From Nocardia exalbida NBRC 100660 (GTDB taxonomy: Bacteria > Actinomycetota > Actinomycetes > Mycobacteriales > Mycobacteriaceae), in NCBI RefSeq assembly GCF_000308575.1, contig NZ_BAFZ01000061.1, positions 62,001 through 126,000 of the forward strand: a DNA stretch of 64,000 nt, read 5' to 3'. Shown piece by piece: positions 41,528 through 49,189 of this stretch (positions within the stretch are counted from its first letter, which is position 1; each line of letters opens with the position of its first letter). The notes below the pieces were generated by a model. The model was not told where the DNA came from. It searched no databases and saw only the letters and a program-made list of their open reading frames with translations. The position numbers were made by a program, and so were the translations under genes.

Positions 41528-42742
41528 TCAGTCGCGCAACGCCGTATGCAGCCGGGCCGCGACCACCGCGCGGCGCACGTCGTCGGGCGGGAGCAATCGC
41601 AGCGCGTGCTCGTGTACCGCGACATCACGGGGCGCGCGTTCGCCGAAGGCCACCGCGTGCTCGGCTCGGTCGCCGGCGAGCACGGCGGTCCGCACGCCGA
41701 CATCGAGGTAGTCGCGCCACTGCAGCACGCCGGGCGCCTCCGATCCGGGCAGCAGCGGCCCCCGGTACAGCCACACCGCCGAGGTGGTGTCACCAGCGGT
41801 GATGGCGGCGAACAGGTCGACGGCGTCGCAGGACACCGGACCGGTCAGCGCGTAGCGGCGATTGCTGATCGCACCGCCGATCGCGCGGCGCAGATGCGAG
41901 ACATCGGCTTTGAGCGTGCTGCTGGACACCGAACGGTCGCCGTATAGGGCGGCGTGCAATTGCTCCGGGGTGAAGCCGTCCGGCTGCAGCGCCAGCAGGG
42001 CGAGGATCTCCAGCTGCCGAGGCGGCAGCGGCAGCGGCACCCCGTCGCGTAGCAGCCGTGCGGCACCGAGGCACTCCAGCCGGATCCCCGGCTCGGGCAC
42101 GGGCTCGGCGGTGCGCAGCATCGTCTCCACGGCCGTCACCAGCGCGCGCACCGAGGTGAGCACCGCGGGATGCGAGCGGTCCCAGGAACTCGACAGATCC
42201 AGCGCGCCGACCTGCCTGCCGTCGGGTCCGTGGATCGGCGCGGAATAGCAGACCCAGCCGTGCAGCGCGGCGATCAGGTGCTCGGCGGAGAACACCGAGG
42301 CGGGGCGGTCGGTGTGCAGCGCGAGTGCCAAGCCGGTGGTGCCCATATGGCTTTCGTCCCAGCATCCGCCCGGCGCGAGGTTGACCTGCTCGGCTTGCCT
42401 GCGCAGCGTGCGGTCACCGCAGGACCACAACACGGTGCCCGCGCTGTCGGTGACCACCGCCAGATAGCCGGAATCCTCGGTGATGGCTCGCAGTTCACCC
42501 GCCAGTGCCGTCACCGGCTCGCGCAGTGGGGACGCGGCCCAGCGATCGCCGATGTCGTCCACCCCCGGCGCGATCGTGCACCCGGGATCGACGGTGTGCA
42601 GCGAGCGCCGCCAGGATTGTGCTACGTCGTTGCGCAGGACGGTGTTCCGGGGGCGGGGTACCGCCCGTGGAGCCGTCGCCCAACGCTCCCATTCTCTTTC
42701 CAGTTCGACCCGCTGCTGTGTGAGGGCGCGGAACTGTGCCAC
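41528..42742 (-). CDS. GAF-domain transcriptional regulator of aldehyde-dehydrogenase type
   Basis: 404 residues. Residues ~70-190 form a GAF-like sensor domain (GGCWDESHMGTTGLALALHT and VFSAEHLIAALHGWVCYSAP, as in AcoR/AcxR proteins). The C-terminal half has LPPRQLEILALLALQPDGFT and STLKADVSHLRRAIGGAI, a winged-helix region found in actinobacterial regulators of acetaldehyde dehydrogenase genes. No AAA+ sigma-54 domain is present. GTG 42742. It reads into the DUF779 gene 71 bp away, so it probably controls that gene and perhaps an unlinked dehydrogenase. Confidence 0.82.
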   Translation of the reverse strand: MAQFRALTQQRVELEREWERWATAPRAVPRPRNTVLRNDVAQSWRRSLHTVDPGCTIAPGVDDIGDRWAASPLREPVTALAGELRAITEDSGYLAVVTDSAGTVLWSCGDRTLRRQAEQVNLAPGGCWDESHMGTTGLALALHTDRPASVFSAEHLIAALHGWVCYSAPIHGPDGRQVGALDLSSSWDRSHPAVLTSVRALVTAVETMLRTAEPVPEPGIRLECLGAARLLRDGVPLPLPPRQLEILALLALQPDGFTPEQLHAALYGDRSVSSSTLKADVSHLRRAIGGAISNRRYALTGPVSCDAVDLFAAITAGDTTSAVWLYRGPLLPGSEAPGVLQWRDYLDVGVRTAVLAGDRAEHAVAFGERAPRDVAVHEHALRLLPPDDVRRAVVAARLHTALRD

Positions 42743-42884
42743 GTGGAAGACCCGTCGTCGTGTGAGCTCGAATTCTCCCTCTCATTCTGGCGTACGCCGA
42801 CCGGCGTGGCGAGCGCCCGGAGCCCTACCGGCCGGTCGCCCGGGCTTTCGAGCGCAGTCGGCCACGACGCCCTAGGCTGCTGGC

Positions 42885-43307
42885 ATGGCGACCGGGTTCG
42901 AGCGGGCACGCCTCGCCGATGTGCACGAGGTGGCCTCGGGCATGCCCCATGTGACACGCGCCGACGGACCGCGCGGTAACCCCGTCTATCAGGTCGGGGG
43001 CAAGTCGTTCGTGTTCTTCCGCACTCCCCGTCCGGATGCCGTGGACGCGGTGACCGGCGAGCGCTACGCCGATGTGATCGTGATCTGGGTGCCGTCGGAG
43101 TCCGATAAACAGGCGCTGGTGCAGGACCCGGACTCGCCGTTCTTCACCACGCCGCATTTCGACGGCCATCCCTCGGTGCTGGTGCGCGCCGCCCGCCTCG
43201 GCGAACTGAGCCGTCGAGAACTCACCGAGGTCATCCAGGACGCCTGGCTGTCGCGGGCCTCGCGCAAGCGCGCGGCGGACTGGCTGGCCGCCCATCCGCC
43301 GCGCTGA
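42885..43307 (+). CDS. MmcQ/YjbR family protein
   Basis: 140 residues of the CyaY-like MmcQ/YjbR fold, with VYQVGGKSFVFFR in the first half and a C-terminal SRRELTEVIQDAWLSRASRK segment. The family is linked to DNA binding by its fold but has no settled function. TAGGCT lies six bases before the ATG, again suggesting a leaderless transcript. Confidence 0.8.
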   Translation: MATGFERARLADVHEVASGMPHVTRADGPRGNPVYQVGGKSFVFFRTPRPDAVDAVTGERYADVIVIWVPSESDKQALVQDPDSPFFTTPHFDGHPSVLVRAARLGELSRRELTEVIQDAWLSRASRKRAADWLAAHPPR

Positions 43308-43311
43308 GCGG

Positions 43312-43635
43312 TCACTTCCGGATGAAGATCCCGGCCACGTCGGCGTTCTTGATGGGGGTGTCGGTGTTGGCCTGTGCGCCGCACAGCAGGTCGACCGACA
43401 CCATCGTCGCGTCCACCGCGGTCCCCGCGGGCTCACGGTCGTCCTGGCTCTGCTGCTTGACGAACTTGGTGATCGTCGTGCGCTTGGTGTCCTGATCCTG
43501 CTTGACGTACTCGCTGCACGGGGTGTCGCCGCCGCGGTTGAGGGCGCGTTCGATGTCGGTGCAGCCGGTGAGGGCCATGGCGACCATCACGAACCCGAGG
43601 CCGGTCCGACCGGTCCGTGACAGCGTGGCGTTCAT
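43312..43635 (-). CDS. small secreted lipoprotein
   Basis: 107 residues. A signal peptide ends in the lipobox ALTGC (Cys near residue 25), so the protein is likely anchored on the outer face of the membrane. The mature part has two further cysteines (TPCSEYVKQD and DLLCGAQA) spaced as in small disulfide-linked, HdeA-like proteins; that resemblance is weak. ATG 43635 has a strong AGGAGGAG upstream. It is convergent with the MmcQ gene (4 bp apart). Confidence 0.75.
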   Translation of the reverse strand: MNATLSRTGRTGLGFVMVAMALTGCTDIERALNRGGDTPCSEYVKQDQDTKRTTITKFVKQQSQDDREPAGTAVDATMVSVDLLCGAQANTDTPIKNADVAGIFIRK

Positions 43636-43714
43636 GGGCTCCTCCTGAAGGGTCGGCGGCGACACCCGCCGCGATCGGACTCCAGACTAGAGCGCTGTCC
43701 ACCGAAGACGGGCG

Positions 43715-44854
43715 CTAGGCACGGAAGACGCACAGCGGCACCTCGACTTCCGCCGGAGTGAGCGAACCGTGCTGCCCGACCAGCGACGACTGCAATGGTT
43801 CGACGCCGCTGCGGATGACACCACGCCGCCCTCGCGCGAGCACGACCAGATCGCCGATGCGCTGGGCGATCGCGGGGTCGACGGTGGGGCCGAACCACCC
43901 TCGGGCCACGGTCTCCTCCTTGCCGAGCACCTCGAAGTCCGGGCCGAGCGTGGCCCGCCAAGCCGCAGCGACGTCGGATTCGGCGCCCGGCACGGTGTAG
44001 ACGTGCCGGGCCCGTGCTTCCCCGCCGAGCGCCCGGACCCCTTCTCGCAGGACGGGGGTGGTGTCGAAATCGATGCTGTCGTCCATCTGCACCATGCCGT
44101 GGTCGGCGGTGACCAGCAGCGCCGCGCCCGGAGGCAGCTCGGCGGCGAGCGCGGCGGCGAGCCGGTCGGCGTTGGCCAGTTCCAATTCCCAGGCCCGCGA
44201 CGAAGGGCCGCGCACGTGTCCGGTCAGGTCGAGATCGCCGTGGTAGGTGTAGACCAGGGAGCGTGGCCCGGCCCGTAACGCCTCGCTCACACCGGCGACG
44301 AGATCGCCGAACGACAGCTGGGGGAGGAACCGGCAACCGCGCAGCACCGCCTCGGTCAGTCCCGATCCGGCCTGATCGCGCGGCGACACCTGTGCGACGG
44401 CGATACCGTCGGCGACGGCGCGCTGGAAAACGGTTGTGCGGGGCTGGAACTGCGCCGGGATCAATTCCTTGCGCAGATCGGACTTCGGCACGCCGTGCAG
44501 CCGCCAGGACAGCGGGGTGAACAGCCGGTCGTAGCCGGGGACGTGGAACAGATAGCCGACGATCCCGTGCTCGCCCGGCGGAACGCCCACCCCGAGCGAG
44601 GCGAGGCTGGTGGCCGTCGTCGTGGGGAAACCGGCCGTGAGCCGGACCGGCGCGAGGCCGGACAGGAATGGCGCCGCCGTGGGATTCGCGACGAGATCCT
44701 GGTAACCGAGCCCGTCCACCAGCAGAACGCAGACCTGGTCTGCATTCAGGCCCAGCCCTAGCCGGTCTTCCTCGCCCGGCACGCCCAGACCGGCGAGGAC
44801 GGAGGGGAACACATCGGCCAGGGAACCGGTACCGTAACGCGGCGCGACGAACAC
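43715..44854 (-). CDS. alkaline phosphatase family / nucleotide pyrophosphatase-phosphodiesterase protein
   Basis: 379 residues. Metal-binding and nucleophile motifs of the phosphodiesterase/phosphatase superfamily: VCVLLVDGLGYQDL near residue 40 (Asp), FPTTTATS (nucleophile Thr near 78), DLDLTGHVRG and VTADHGMVQMD. No signal peptide is seen, so it probably acts in the cytoplasm on a phosphodiester or pyrophosphate; the substrate is unknown. GTG start. Confidence 0.87.
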   Translation of the reverse strand: MFVAPRYGTGSLADVFPSVLAGLGVPGEEDRLGLGLNADQVCVLLVDGLGYQDLVANPTAAPFLSGLAPVRLTAGFPTTTATSLASLGVGVPPGEHGIVGYLFHVPGYDRLFTPLSWRLHGVPKSDLRKELIPAQFQPRTTVFQRAVADGIAVAQVSPRDQAGSGLTEAVLRGCRFLPQLSFGDLVAGVSEALRAGPRSLVYTYHGDLDLTGHVRGPSSRAWELELANADRLAAALAAELPPGAALLVTADHGMVQMDDSIDFDTTPVLREGVRALGGEARARHVYTVPGAESDVAAAWRATLGPDFEVLGKEETVARGWFGPTVDPAIAQRIGDLVVLARGRRGVIRSGVEPLQSSLVGQHGSLTPAEVEVPLCVFRA

Positions 44855-44897
44855 GAAGGTCAGAATGTCAATGTCGGCGGCTGCCTGGCAAGGGTAT

Positions 44898-45209
44898 TCA
44901 CGCCTGTCCGGTCTCGAAACGGCTCACCTTGCCGTCGCGCAGGACGAATCGCCAGGTGGTCCGCATCGAGCCCCATCGCGAATTGGTGTAGTCGGCAACC
45001 AGTTCGTTGCCGTTGTCGCCGACGGACTCGATCCGCATGCGGGCGTTGCTGTCGAAGATCTCCGCTCCGGTCCACTGCGCGAGGTCGCGCTCCACACCGT
45101 CGTCGGACATGGTGGCATCGTCGGTGAGCACCGCGTAGAACCGGTCCTGATCGTTGGCGTTGAGCGCGTCGACGAACTCCTGCACCGTCGGATCCAGCTG
45201 CGCGGTCAT
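44898..45209 (-). CDS. SnoaL/NTF2-like small protein
   Basis: 103 residues. A single NTF2-like cone fold: TVQEFVDALNANDQDRFYAV followed by LTDDATMSDDG and a C-terminal WRFVLRDGKVSRFETGQA. Such proteins range from isomerases to ligand-binding proteins, and the function is unknown. ATG 45209 is chosen for AGAGGA eight bases upstream; the frame is open a little further. Confidence 0.78.
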   Translation of the reverse strand: MTAQLDPTVQEFVDALNANDQDRFYAVLTDDATMSDDGVERDLAQWTGAEIFDSNARMRIESVGDNGNELVADYTNSRWGSMRTTWRFVLRDGKVSRFETGQA

Positions 45210-45267
45210 CCGTGTCGTCCTCTCGGATCGGTGGGAAGCATCGGACAGCAAATGCCTGGCGTCTACT

Positions 45268-45897
45268 CTAGGTCAGCGGCGTCGTGCTCGGCTCGATCAG
45301 AGCTGCGAAGGTTCGCATGACATCGTCCACCAGCACCGCGGCGTTGGTGCCGAACTGTTCCGCGCGTTTCTCCAGTTGGCCGTCCAGCCATAGCGAGGCC
45401 AGCCCGTGGCCGAGCCCCCAGAACATGACCGCCAACGTGTCGGCCTTGTCGGCGGGCAGCGCTCCCGCGCGGACACACTCCGCGATCGCGTCGGTCAGGA
45501 CGCCGAACGCCGCGTCGCCCGCCCCCATGGTGTCGGGATGCTTGTCGGGCTGCGAGAGTTCGGGCCGGAACATCAAGCGGAAGTACGCCGGGTGCTCGCG
45601 GGAGAACCGCACGTAGGCGTTCGCCAGCGCGGTCAAAGCGGCCATCGGCGTTTCCGCCTCGGCGCGGGCCGCCGCCAGTCGCGTTCCGAGCAACTGGAAG
45701 CCCTGGGTGGACAGCGTCGCGAGCAGGGCGGCCCGGTCGGGGAAGTGGTGGTACGGCGCCGCCGTACTCACCCCCGCCTCGCGCGCCACGCGGCGCAGGC
45801 TGACCGCCGCGAGTCCTTCCGTCTCGATCAATCGCAGGCAGGCGGCCAGCAGCGCGTCGCGCAAGGCGCCGTGGTGGTAACTGGTCCGCGTCACCAT
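45268..45897 (-). CDS. TetR/AcrR-family repressor
   Basis: 209 residues. The N-terminal HTH is near residues 20-65 (VSLRRVAREAGVSTAAPYHH), followed by a helical ligand domain similar to the WHG type. It is divergent from the SDR gene, with a perfect 19-bp palindrome between them. The start is ATG 45897 or the adjacent GTG 45894; TACGCT lies a few bases upstream, fitting a leaderless mRNA. Confidence 0.88.
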   Translation of the reverse strand: MVTRTSYHHGALRDALLAACLRLIETEGLAAVSLRRVAREAGVSTAAPYHHFPDRAALLATLSTQGFQLLGTRLAAARAEAETPMAALTALANAYVRFSREHPAYFRLMFRPELSQPDKHPDTMGAGDAAFGVLTDAIAECVRAGALPADKADTLAVMFWGLGHGLASLWLDGQLEKRAEQFGTNAAVLVDDVMRTFAALIEPSTTPLT

Positions 45898-45948
45898 CCG
45901 AGCGTATGCGACGCGTCCTGGACAACCTAACTATGCGGTGCTTAGATT

Positions 45949-45967
45949 ATCTGAGCGGCGCTCAGAT
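45949..45967. promoter_or_regulatory. TetR operator between the TetR and SDR genes
   Basis: ATCTGAGCG-G-CGCTCAGAT is a perfect 9-bp inverted repeat around one base. It lies 52 bp before the TetR start and 39 bp before the SDR start. A second, smaller dyad, AGATTATCT, overlaps its left side. It is very probably the binding site of the divergent repressor. Confidence 0.75.
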
Positions 45968-46005
45968 GGCGGCCGCGGTAGGCACCCGAGGAGAGGGATG
46001 AGCAC

Positions 46006-47082
46006 ATGAGCAAACGGATAACAGTCACCGGCGCAACAGGATTCGTCGCAGGCCACGTCATCGCCGAGTTGCTGGAACACGATTACGCCGTGCGCGCGAC
46101 GATCCGCGACCTCGCCGGCGCCGGCAAACGAGCACACCTGGTAGAGCTGGCCCGCCGCACCGGCGGTGAACTGGAGTTCGCGCAAGCCGATCTGAACGGC
46201 GACGCGGGCTGGGTGGCCGCTGTGGCGGGCAGCGTCGGCGTCTTGCACGTCGCCTCTCCGTTCCCCGCCACGCCACCCGACGACGAGCGCGAACTCGTCG
46301 ACACCGCGGTCGAAGGAACTCTGCGGGTGCTGCGCGCCTGCGCCGCCGCGGGCACCGTCCGCCGCGTGGTGCTCACCTCCTCGATCGCTGCGGTCGCCTA
46401 CGGTCACACCGACGACGCCCTGCGCACCGAGGCCGATTGGACGGTGGTCGAGCGCAGCCCGGCCTATCAGAAGAGCAAGACGCTCGCCGAGCGGGCGGCC
46501 TGGGATTTCGTCGCGCAACTCCCGGCCGCCGAGCGATTCGAGCTGGTCGTCGTCAATCCGGGCATGGTGCTCGGACCGTTGCTGTCGGCGGCGACGAGCA
46601 CCTCGCACGAGCCCGTGCGGCGGTTGCTGGCCGGAGACGTACCCGGCACGCCGCGGGTCGGCTGGGCGCCGGTGGACGTGCGTGATCTCGCCGCGGCGCA
46701 CCGGCTCGCGCTGGAGACCCCGGCGGCCGCGGGCAACCGCTACATCTGCGCGGGCGAGCACCTGTGGATGGAGGATATGGCGCGCATCCTCGCCGAGGAA
46801 TACGGGCCGCGTGGATTCCGGGTGCCGACCAGACGGCTGCCGAACTGGGTAGTGCGTGGTGTCGCGCTGTTCGACAAGGGCGTCCGGCTGACACTGCCGA
46901 GCCTGGGGCGCACCGAGGCGCTCAGCGCCGACAAAGCCGGGCGCGAACTCGGCTGGACCATGCGTCCGGTGCGGGAATCCGTGGTGGACACCGCGGAAAG
47001 CCTGCTACAGCGGGGGATCGTCGCGGCGCCGCGGCGCAGGTCCGCCGTTCAGGCCGCCGCGCCGCGCGCCGCGCGCGTCTGA
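46006..47082 (+). CDS. NAD(P)-dependent epimerase/reductase, extended SDR (dihydroflavonol-reductase-like)
   Basis: 358 residues. The N-terminal Rossmann motif is TVTGATGFVAGHVIAELLE (GxxGxxG). VLTSSIAAVAYGH carries the catalytic Ser, and PAYQKSKTLAE the Y-x3-K pair near residue 150. The family reduces aldehydes or ketones, or epimerises sugars; the substrate is unknown. The last ~35 residues are a basic tail. It is likely repressed by the divergent TetR protein through the shared palindrome. Confidence 0.88.
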   Translation: MSKRITVTGATGFVAGHVIAELLEHDYAVRATIRDLAGAGKRAHLVELARRTGGELEFAQADLNGDAGWVAAVAGSVGVLHVASPFPATPPDDERELVDTAVEGTLRVLRACAAAGTVRRVVLTSSIAAVAYGHTDDALRTEADWTVVERSPAYQKSKTLAERAAWDFVAQLPAAERFELVVVNPGMVLGPLLSAATSTSHEPVRRLLAGDVPGTPRVGWAPVDVRDLAAAHRLALETPAAAGNRYICAGEHLWMEDMARILAEEYGPRGFRVPTRRLPNWVVRGVALFDKGVRLTLPSLGRTEALSADKAGRELGWTMRPVRESVVDTAESLLQRGIVAAPRRRSAVQAAAPRAARV

Positions 47083-47092
47083 GGGGGCGGCC

Positions 47093-47293
47093 ATGGTGAT
47101 CGCGACATTGATCATCACCACGGTCGCGATGACGCGCCGCTGGTTCGCCCGCCGGTCCCCGCGTGGGGACTCGGCCGGGCGCGGCATCCCCGGCTCGGTC
47201 CGGCGGGCGTGGCGCCGCCCGTTGCCGGTGGCCGCCACCCTCCTCGCCCTGCTCGGCGTCGCGGTGGTGGCGGGCACGCTGGCCCAGTGCTGA
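47093..47293 (+). CDS. possible small membrane peptide
   Basis: 66 residues. An N-terminal hydrophobic stretch MVIATLIITTVAMT is followed by an Arg-rich loop and a second helix PVAATLLALLGVAVVAGTLA. GGGGGCGG precedes the ATG, and the gene lies 10 bp after the SDR stop. No homologue is recognised. It could be a chance frame in GC-rich DNA. Confidence 0.4.
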   Translation: MVIATLIITTVAMTRRWFARRSPRGDSAGRGIPGSVRRAWRRPLPVAATLLALLGVAVVAGTLAQC

Positions 47294-47342
47294 ACCGGCC
47301 CCCGGCGTCCGGGCTTCCGGCGTGATTCGCTAGACACAACAC

Positions 47343-48227
47343 GTGACTGCGCAGCGCCCCTTCCGGTTCGGTGTCAACATGGTGGTCCCCGAGGGCCGGT
47401 CGAATTGGATCGAAAAGTGCCGCCGGGCAGAAGAACTCGGCTTCGACGTGGTCGGCGTCGCCGATCATCTCGGCCTGCCGGCGCCGTTCCCCGCGATGAT
47501 CCTGGCCGCCGAGGCGACCGAACGGGTGCGGGTGAACACCTTCGTGCTCAACACCGCGTTCTACAATCCGGTGCTGCTGGCTCGCGACGTGGCAGGCGCC
47601 GATCAGTTCACCGACGGGCGCGTCGAACTCGGGCTCGGCGCCGGCTACGTGCAGGCGGAATTCGAGGCCGCGGGCATCCCGTTCGAAAGCGGGAGCAAGC
47701 GCGTCGAGCACCTGGAGCAGACGGTGATCACGTTGCGCCGCCTGTTCTCCGACCCGGAGTATCAGCCGCAGCCCGCCCAACCGTCGGGTCCGCCCGTGCT
47801 CATCGGCGGATGGGGTGATCGGTTGCTCGCCGTCGCCGCGCGGCACGCCGACATCATCGCCTTCACCGGGGCCGCGGCCGCGCGCAACGGCGGACCGCTG
47901 CAGATGGCCGGGCTCGCCGAGATCGAGGAGCGCGTCGCCTACGTGCGGGAACTGCTCGGTGCGCGGCTGGACAAGGTCGAGTTCAACATCCTGGTGCAGC
48001 GGGTGGTCCCGCCGCAGGAACGCGCGAGCGTCCTGGAGGTCTTCGGTCCGGCGCTGCCGCCGGACGTCGCCGACTCCCCGGAGGAGCACCCGATCCTGCT
48101 CATGGGCACCCCCGAAGAGATGGCCGACCACCTGCGCGATCGGCGCGACCGCTACGGCATCAGCTACATCACCGTCCTCGAGGACAGCATGGAGAAGTTC
48201 GCCGCCGTCATCCCGTTGCTGCGCTGA
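47343..48227 (+). CDS. LLM-class F420-dependent oxidoreductase
   Basis: 294 residues of the luciferase-like monooxygenase fold. RFGVNMVVPEGRSNWIEKCR opens the barrel, and DVVGVADHLGLPAPFPAMIL and GRVELGLGAGYVQAEFEAAG are typical of the F420-dependent group common in Nocardia and mycobacteria. It would transfer hydride from reduced F420 to an unknown substrate. The start is GTG 47343; TAGACA six bases upstream hints at a leaderless transcript. Confidence 0.85.
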   Translation: MTAQRPFRFGVNMVVPEGRSNWIEKCRRAEELGFDVVGVADHLGLPAPFPAMILAAEATERVRVNTFVLNTAFYNPVLLARDVAGADQFTDGRVELGLGAGYVQAEFEAAGIPFESGSKRVEHLEQTVITLRRLFSDPEYQPQPAQPSGPPVLIGGWGDRLLAVAARHADIIAFTGAAAARNGGPLQMAGLAEIEERVAYVRELLGARLDKVEFNILVQRVVPPQERASVLEVFGPALPPDVADSPEEHPILLMGTPEEMADHLRDRRDRYGISYITVLEDSMEKFAAVIPLLR

Positions 48228-48242
48228 TCCGACGCCCGCGGT

Positions 48243-48647
48243 TCACGGCAGCCGGTCGACGATGACGCGCGGGTCGATCTGCCGCAGTCTTCTCGGCCTG
48301 CTGGTCAGGCAGGGCCACGTGCGTGCGACCGCCTCGCGGGTGACATGACCGGCGGCGACCATGGCGTCGGCGGCAGAGCGGGCACCGCCCGGCTCGCCGG
48401 CCGGGTTCACGGTTCGGTCGAACGCCGGGACCACGGTGTGCGGCAGGCCGACCAGCACGGCGAGGATGTCGAGCCGGTCGGCCGGGATGTGCGTGCGCGC
48501 CGCCGCGAGCACGGTGCTCGGAACGACGATGGTGTTCCCCGCGTCGACCGTCGCCCAGACGATCGCCTGGGCATAGTCGGCGCGGTTGGTGAACGCGACG
48601 ACCGCCGCGGCGTCGAAGACCACGCCGCCGAAGGCTCGCAACCTCAC
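48243..48647 (-). CDS. PIN-domain protein, VapC-like
   Basis: 134 residues. PIN-type start VVFDAAAVVAFTNRAD with the first conserved Asp. The middle contains VVPSTVLAAARTHIP and the C-terminal part SAADAMVAAGHVTREAVA, which may hold a later acidic residue. Such proteins are Mg-dependent RNases in toxin-antitoxin pairs. GTG 48647 overlaps the stop of a short upstream frame by 4 bp, the usual antitoxin position. Sequence match to VapC is partial, so activity is uncertain. Confidence 0.6.
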   Translation of the reverse strand: MRLRAFGGVVFDAAAVVAFTNRADYAQAIVWATVDAGNTIVVPSTVLAAARTHIPADRLDILAVLVGLPHTVVPAFDRTVNPAGEPGGARSAADAMVAAGHVTREAVARTWPCLTSRPRRLRQIDPRVIVDRLP

Positions 48648-48844
48648 GCCGCGCCGGCCTGAGGTGCGTCCACCTCCCGGCCGGATAACGGCGGTGGCCC
48701 TGGTGCGGCGGCCGCTCTCGGCGCGAAAAGCCTGCCGCCGTGCACGTCTCGCGGAACCGGGCCACCCGGTTGCGGCCGCGCGACGATGTCGTCGGGCAGC
48801 GTGACGGTGGCCTTTCGCGGTCTGTGCTCCCGAAGCGGCGGCAT
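48644..48844 (-). CDS. possible degenerate antitoxin upstream of the PIN gene
   Basis: 66 residues. RKATVTLPDDIVA near the N-terminus resembles the beta-strand start of a ribbon-helix-helix antitoxin. The rest is Pro/Gly/Ala-rich (PQPGGPVPRD, APGPPPLSGRE) and does not look like the expected helices. Either the gene has been frameshifted or it is a chance frame. The 4-bp overlap with the PIN gene favours a real remnant. Confidence 0.35.
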   Translation of the reverse strand: MPPLREHRPRKATVTLPDDIVARPQPGGPVPRDVHGGRLFAPRAAAAPGPPPLSGREVDAPQAGAA

Positions 48845-49189
48845 GCCCCGACTCTAGCCGTGCGTTGCGCCTCCGGGGAGGACGCTCGAGCGGGCTTGCG
48901 CCCCGGCGGGTGTGGCGTCGCACGAGCCGTCGCCGTATTGGTGATGCGATCAGGAGATCCGCTGCGGCCGAGCGGATCTCGGCGTTTACATCAGTGGATT
49001 CACGAATGCGCACGCTGCGCCCGTCGGCCCCCCGATGCGGGAAATTCGCGCCCGGGCGCAGGGTGCCGCCGGTGGGTCGTAAAAGTCATTGCGCAACGCC
49101 ACCTTTCGGAGGGCGGACGCGGCCGCACCACCGGCAATTATTGTGATTTAGATCACATTTACCGGGGCATTTTGTCAGTGCGGAGTGGC
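48845..49189. promoter_or_regulatory. intergenic region upstream of the UvrA-like gene, no gene seen
   Basis: A 345-bp gap between the divergent PIN/antitoxin and UvrA-like genes. No frame in it looks coding. Its right end is clearly less GC-rich and holds a perfect CRP-family site (49142-49157), so it probably carries the UvrA-like promoter. Confidence 0.6.
49142..49157. promoter_or_regulatory. CRP/GlxR binding site upstream of the UvrA-like gene
   Basis: TGTGATTTAGATCACA matches TGTGA-N6-TCACA at every conserved position, with a central TA as favoured by actinobacterial CRP/GlxR proteins. It ends 32 bp before the proposed start. Its nearness suggests repression or a class II arrangement; which one applies cannot be told from sequence. 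Confidence 0.7.

Noticed and set aside
43312..43635. Naming the lipoprotein as an HdeA acid chaperone
   Set aside because: Only size, signal peptide and cysteine spacing agree; no diagnostic sequence is visible.
43715..48227. Biosynthetic gene cluster in the 43-48 kb stretch of small enzymes
   Set aside because: No synthase, ligase or scaffold enzyme is present. The genes are short independent units on both strands.
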